A stretch of 64,000 nt of DNA from NCBI RefSeq assembly GCF_003259335.1, contig NZ_QLLL01000004.1, forward strand, positions 263,689-327,688, in the 5' to 3' direction. Position 1 is the first letter of the stretch, and each line of letters begins with the position of its first letter. The DNA comes from Chitinophaga skermanii. GTDB lineage: Bacteria > Bacteroidota > Bacteroidia > Chitinophagales > Chitinophagaceae. Under the pieces are notes generated by a model. It made no database searches, was not told the DNA's origin, and saw nothing but the letters and a program-made list of their open reading frames with translations. The position numbers and the translations under genes were made by a program. Below are positions 60,607-64,000 of this stretch, piece after piece.

Positions 60607-62364
60607 ATGCGAAGCTTCCTCAAAATCTTTTTCGCCTCCCTATTAGCCATGATCGTTTTTACGTTCTTGGGCGTCATTTTCATGTTCAGCTTAATAGGTA
60701 AGGCCTTTACAACCAAGGCAACGGTTATTTCGCCTAACGGGGTGCTCGTGGTAGATCTTTCCGACAATTTTAGGGAACAAGCCAATTTACGCCCATTCGC
60801 TTCTTTTACAAATGAAGCGCCTGAGGAACCTGGTCTTTACGACGTAGTAAGCATGATCCGTTATGCTGCCCAAGATGGCAACATCAAAGGTATATACCTG
60901 AAAACTTCCAGCAGCGCCAACGGCTTTGCCAGCACGGAAGAGATTAGGAATGCGTTGATCGACTTCAAAAAAAGCAAGAAATTTATATATGCCTACGCAG
61001 AAACCATGTCGCAACAAGGCTATTATGTAGCATCTGTGGCCGATAAAGTGTTCCTAAACCCGCAAGGAGGGGTGGAGTTTAATGGTTTCAATATGACCGT
61101 TTTCTATTTGAAAAACGCCTTGCAGAAACTAGAGGTAGAGCCTCAAATCTTTTACGATGGTAAGTTCAAAAGTGCAACGGAGCCATTACGTGAAACTAAA
61201 ATGACCGACGCTAACCGTGTTCAAACGACCGCTTTCTTAAATGAGCTGTATGGACATTATTTGAAAGGTATTGCAGAAGCCCGCAAATTGGATTCTGCTA
61301 CATTGCACAGTTACGCGCAAAATGGTGCTATTAACTTCCCGCAAGACGCTGTTACGTATAAATTAGTAGATGGGTTGCAATATAACGACCAAGTAATGGA
61401 TTTGATTAAGAAATCCATTGGTTTAGGAGGTAATGAAGACGTGAACTTTATTAGTCTTGGTAAGTACCATGCAGCCGATGTGTTGCCTTACAACTATAAA
61501 GATGCGGGCGTTGCCTTGGTATTTGCAAGTGGCGATATTAAAGGTGGTACCGATGAAGAAAACGTATCCATTGCCAGCGAGGATTACATAAAAATCATCC
61601 GTGATGTACGCAACGACGATAATATTAAGGCCGTGGTTTTCCGTGTGAATAGTGGTGGTGGTAGCGCTTTGGCGTCTGAAGTGATTTGGAGAGAAATAGA
61701 ATTAACGAAGAAAAAGAAACCGGTGGTAGTGTCGATGGGTGATTATGCAGCGAGCGGCGGGTATTACATTGCTTGTAATGCAGATGCCATTTTCGCGGAA
61801 CCTAATACGCTTACCGGCTCGATCGGGGTATTTGCCGTATTACCGAACATGCAAGGATTCTTCAATAACAAACTCGGCGTAACGTTCGACGGTGTTAAAA
61901 CGGCACAATATGCAGATATGGGTTCTGTAACCCGCCCGTTAACGGAAAACGAGAAACGTCTCATGCAATCTTCGGTAGATTCCATTTATAGCACATTTAA
62001 AAGTCGTGTTGTAGCGGGCCGGAAGCTTGCAGGCGCTGTAGTTGATAGCATTGCACAAGGACGCGTTTGGAGCGGTACAGAAGCCAAAAGAATAGGTTTA
62101 GTAGATCAACTTGGCGGTATTGAAGATGCGTTAAAACATGCGGCTAAATTGGCCAATTTGCCGGGTTACCGTGTAGAGCAATACCCAGAATTGAAAAACC
62201 CATTATCGAAGTATATGAAAACATTGGGTAATGCGCAGCTAAGCGAGTCGATTATTGCGAAGGAATTGGGTACGAACTACGCGATTTACAAGCAATTAAA
62301 AAGCTTGCAAGCCATGAAAGGTGAAGTACAAGCACGCTTGCCTTACGACTTTACGATTCAATAA
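60607..62364 (+). CDS. sppA: Signal peptide peptidase SppA (long form)
   Basis: 585 residues, the double-domain 67-kDa type, with an N-terminal membrane helix (about 7-30). The catalytic dyad lies in both halves: Lys 188 in FYDGKFKSATEPLR, and Ser 383 in VSMGDYAASGGYYIACNADA, followed by LTGSIGVFAVLPNMQG. SppA degrades signal peptides left in the inner membrane after export. It has its own promoter and a strong terminator. Divergent from folK. Confidence 0.95.
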   Translation: MRSFLKIFFASLLAMIVFTFLGVIFMFSLIGKAFTTKATVISPNGVLVVDLSDNFREQANLRPFASFTNEAPEEPGLYDVVSMIRYAAQDGNIKGIYLKTSSSANGFASTEEIRNALIDFKKSKKFIYAYAETMSQQGYYVASVADKVFLNPQGGVEFNGFNMTVFYLKNALQKLEVEPQIFYDGKFKSATEPLRETKMTDANRVQTTAFLNELYGHYLKGIAEARKLDSATLHSYAQNGAINFPQDAVTYKLVDGLQYNDQVMDLIKKSIGLGGNEDVNFISLGKYHAADVLPYNYKDAGVALVFASGDIKGGTDEENVSIASEDYIKIIRDVRNDDNIKAVVFRVNSGGGSALASEVIWREIELTKKKKPVVVSMGDYAASGGYYIACNADAIFAEPNTLTGSIGVFAVLPNMQGFFNNKLGVTFDGVKTAQYADMGSVTRPLTENEKRLMQSSVDSIYSTFKSRVVAGRKLAGAVVDSIAQGRVWSGTEAKRIGLVDQLGGIEDALKHAAKLANLPGYRVEQYPELKNPLSKYMKTLGNAQLSESIIAKELGTNYAIYKQLKSLQAMKGEVQARLPYDFTIQ

Positions 62365-62389
62365 AGTGATGTAATAATAATATTTGAAG

Positions 62390-62418
62390 AACCGGGATGG
62401 CAATCGATCCCGGTTTTT
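62390..62418 (+). terminator. Terminator of sppA
   Basis: AACCGGGAT and ATCCCGGTT pair around an 8-base loop, then TTTTT. Confidence 0.92.
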
Positions 62419-62603
62419 TTATGTAAACAATTGAAGTAGTTCGTATACTCACTGGCCGTTTTAGCAAACAGGGTGAAGATATCGATGCACGTGGGTTTTA
62501 TTCATACGTTACCCATGTAGCAGATAAAACAGTTCTATATCCAAGCATACATATCCACCCTACAGGTTAAAATGTTATTTTTACAACTTAGAAGAACCCT
62601 TAT

Positions 62604-63362
62604 ATGAAACAATTACGATACCTAGCCATCATTGCTTTGTTACAGGCGTGTAATGGAACGCAACCAACTAACACTGCAGATTCTACTGTTGTAACTGCAG
62701 ATAGTTCAACCCAGGTTCAACCCGCTGCTACTGCCCAAAGTGATCTTGATACCCTTCATGTGAATGGGAAAGTGTGGTACATATCACCTGCCACGGAAAG
62801 TGAATTCAAAGGAGCAGATAGTATTGCGGTAGATACCAGCGAAATTAGGATGTTTGCAAAAGTTGGTCATGATATATCTTATAGGCATGGCGATACATTG
62901 TTTGTAAAAGCCGAAAATGGTAAAATAGCTACGTTTGTAAACAACAAGTCTGATAATGACGATTATGCGCATTACCAGCTCCAAGGCATTTTGAAAGAAG
63001 CTAACCAAGTGTATGTGTTAGGTTCGTTTTATGAATGGTCGGATGGATATTTAGTAGACTTAAAAACGGGTAAGAAGCAAGAGATTTATTACAACCCGAA
63101 TGTTTCACCGAATAAGCAATTTATTATTACATCATCGTATGATTTAGTGGCTGCATTTGTAGATAATGGTTTTATGTTTTTGGAAAGGAAAGGGAATGGT
63201 GAATATACCAAGGTGGATCATAAGATATTGAAGGATTGGGGAACTGATGAATTTCGTTGGTTGGATGATGCAACACTGGTAGCGGAAAGGAAGCGTGTGA
63301 ATGAGGCAAACGGTTACGAGGAAACCATTGATTATATTAAGATTTCGATAAAGGATAAATAG
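62604..63362 (+). CDS. Lipoprotein of unknown function
   Basis: 252 residues. The start MKQLRYLAIIALLQAC has a lipobox with Cys 16, followed by a Thr/Ser/Ala-rich linker (NGTQPTNTADSTVVTADSST) and a strand-rich domain (TLHVNGKVWYISPATESEFK, YVLGSFYEWSDGYLVDLKTG, FRWLDDATLVAERKRVNEAN) that reads like part of a small propeller. No family is recognised. A TATTTTTA box at 62576-62583 is a likely promoter, and the terminator at 63427-63458 follows. Confidence 0.75.
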   Translation: MKQLRYLAIIALLQACNGTQPTNTADSTVVTADSSTQVQPAATAQSDLDTLHVNGKVWYISPATESEFKGADSIAVDTSEIRMFAKVGHDISYRHGDTLFVKAENGKIATFVNNKSDNDDYAHYQLQGILKEANQVYVLGSFYEWSDGYLVDLKTGKKQEIYYNPNVSPNKQFIITSSYDLVAAFVDNGFMFLERKGNGEYTKVDHKILKDWGTDEFRWLDDATLVAERKRVNEANGYEETIDYIKISIKDK

Positions 63363-63426
63363 TACAAAGTGTTTTGGATAAAATTATCCAAGCCACTCAC
63401 AATAGATTCTTCGTTTAAGAAATAGC

Positions 63427-63458
63427 AAACGGGCTTTACTTGGTAGAGCCCGTTTTTT
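63427..63458. terminator. Shared terminator of convergent genes
   Basis: AAACGGGCT and AGCCCGTTT pair around an 11-base loop. The T-tract reaches the stop codon of the minus-strand gene. Confidence 0.9.
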
Positions 63459-63814
63459 TATTGTTCCGAATCTTCATCTCCATAGGACTTAGACGAGAGC
63501 CGGATCACTTGGTTATTGGTATTATTAACAATGTCTTGCGCTGTTAACCTTAATCTTCTTAAGCCATCGGCTAGAGCTTCCATACTTCTTTCCATTTCAG
63601 CAGCTAAGCGATTGTGGTATTCGATGGCATCGGACATTGATTTGATATGATCATTTAATACGTTACAGAGTACCTGCGACCCGCTAAAGGGATCGAAAGA
63701 TTGTATCGTCATCATAATACTATCATAAGCGTCGATCATTTTATTCAATGCTGCTTCATTTTCTACGCCGTTATCGACATGGGGGAAAGGAGATTGGTGT
63801 TTTGTGCTAGCCAT
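63458..63814 (-). CDS. Small helical protein, unknown
   Basis: 118 residues, no signal peptide. Long amphipathic helices (AALNKMIDAYDSIMMTIQSF, HNRLAAEMERSMEALADGLR) suggest a coiled-coil or bundle protein. No motif is recognised. It may be the last gene of a unit that begins to its right, but the 186 bases after it in the window show no further gene, promoter or repeat that I can support. Confidence 0.6.
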   Translation of the reverse strand: MASTKHQSPFPHVDNGVENEAALNKMIDAYDSIMMTIQSFDPFSGSQVLCNVLNDHIKSMSDAIEYHNRLAAEMERSMEALADGLRRLRLTAQDIVNNTNNQVIRLSSKSYGDEDSEQ

Positions 63815-64000
63815 AAACAGGAGATTTTGAGGAAAAACGATGCAGTAAATTAATGAGAAACGTTGTTGGGCTTTGTTAAGTACATGTTATTACATGTTAA
63901 ATACCCATAAATAGACTTTTACATGCATATTGGGAAATTTCTTATCGCTACTGTAGCGGGTTTAAGTGGTTTTTAGGAAAATTTTTAAAGAAAGGGGGTA

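Overview
The window looks like chromosomal DNA from a Bacteroidota bacterium, most likely of the Chitinophagaceae type (Chitinophaga or a relative). Three things point there. Promoters carry the Bacteroidota TTTG / TAnnTTTG boxes rather than -35/-10 boxes, and starts lack Shine-Dalgarno sequences. There are many outer-membrane barrels with an N-terminal carboxypeptidase-regulatory-like domain. Bacteroidota-type gene orders occur, such as miaB - sigma-54 regulator - LptE-like - TPR protein - secG. Most of the window is housekeeping or envelope biology. No rRNA, prophage, transposase or CRISPR array was seen. Two identical tRNA-His genes are present.

Layout. 0-2.5 kb: a partial ATP-grasp ligase and an esterase, a 386-base gap holding an 11-base periodic array, a YCII-like secreted protein and a gene stub. 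2.5-9.7 kb: ribBA, a large Oar-like TonB receptor, a small membrane protein, a second esterase and an AraC regulator. 9.8-15 kb: a 1.6-thousand-residue TamB-like protein with no ATG, GTG or TTG ahead of its charged membrane anchor. 15-24 kb: a tightly packed DinB-like / lipoprotein / PLP enzyme / TraB operon, gamma-glutamyltransferase, an M14 peptidase, a thioredoxin-fold protein and a YihY membrane protein. 24-31 kb: mltG and the secG-lptE-miaB operon. 31-49 kb: three outer-membrane barrel proteins of one family, an Fe-S electron-transfer pair, a PRTase, a phosphohexomutase and pcm, plus a DUF445-like protein. 49-50.5 kb: the tRNA-His duplication. 50.8-64 kb: an unknown protein, a secreted nucleotidyltransferase-lectin fusion, a nucleotidase, a flavoprotein, an MG2-like surface protein, a deoxynucleoside kinase with folK, sppA and small hypotheticals.

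The strongest candidate for something new is the gene at 52433-54013. It encodes a protein with a Sec signal peptide, a CD-NTase/OAS-like nucleotidyltransferase core (GS, DxD and a third Asp) and a C-terminal ricin-type beta-trefoil. No CBASS effector lies beside it, so it reads as an exported nucleotidyltransferase rather than an internal alarm enzyme.

The second candidate is a family of degenerate tandem arrays with an exact 11-base period in gene-free DNA (1605-1736 and 42850-43140). The two loci share words and unit order on opposite strands. A neighbouring block has a 10-base period. The arrays at 42-43 kb lie in a 1.35-kb repeat-rich gap. That gap also contains one copy of a roughly 230-base structured repeat whose inverted partner is at 33.6 kb. 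The pair brackets 8.3 kb and could support inversion.

Hairpins with T-tracts end most transcription units and are listed individually where clear. All functional calls rest on reading motifs by eye; no database search was possible.
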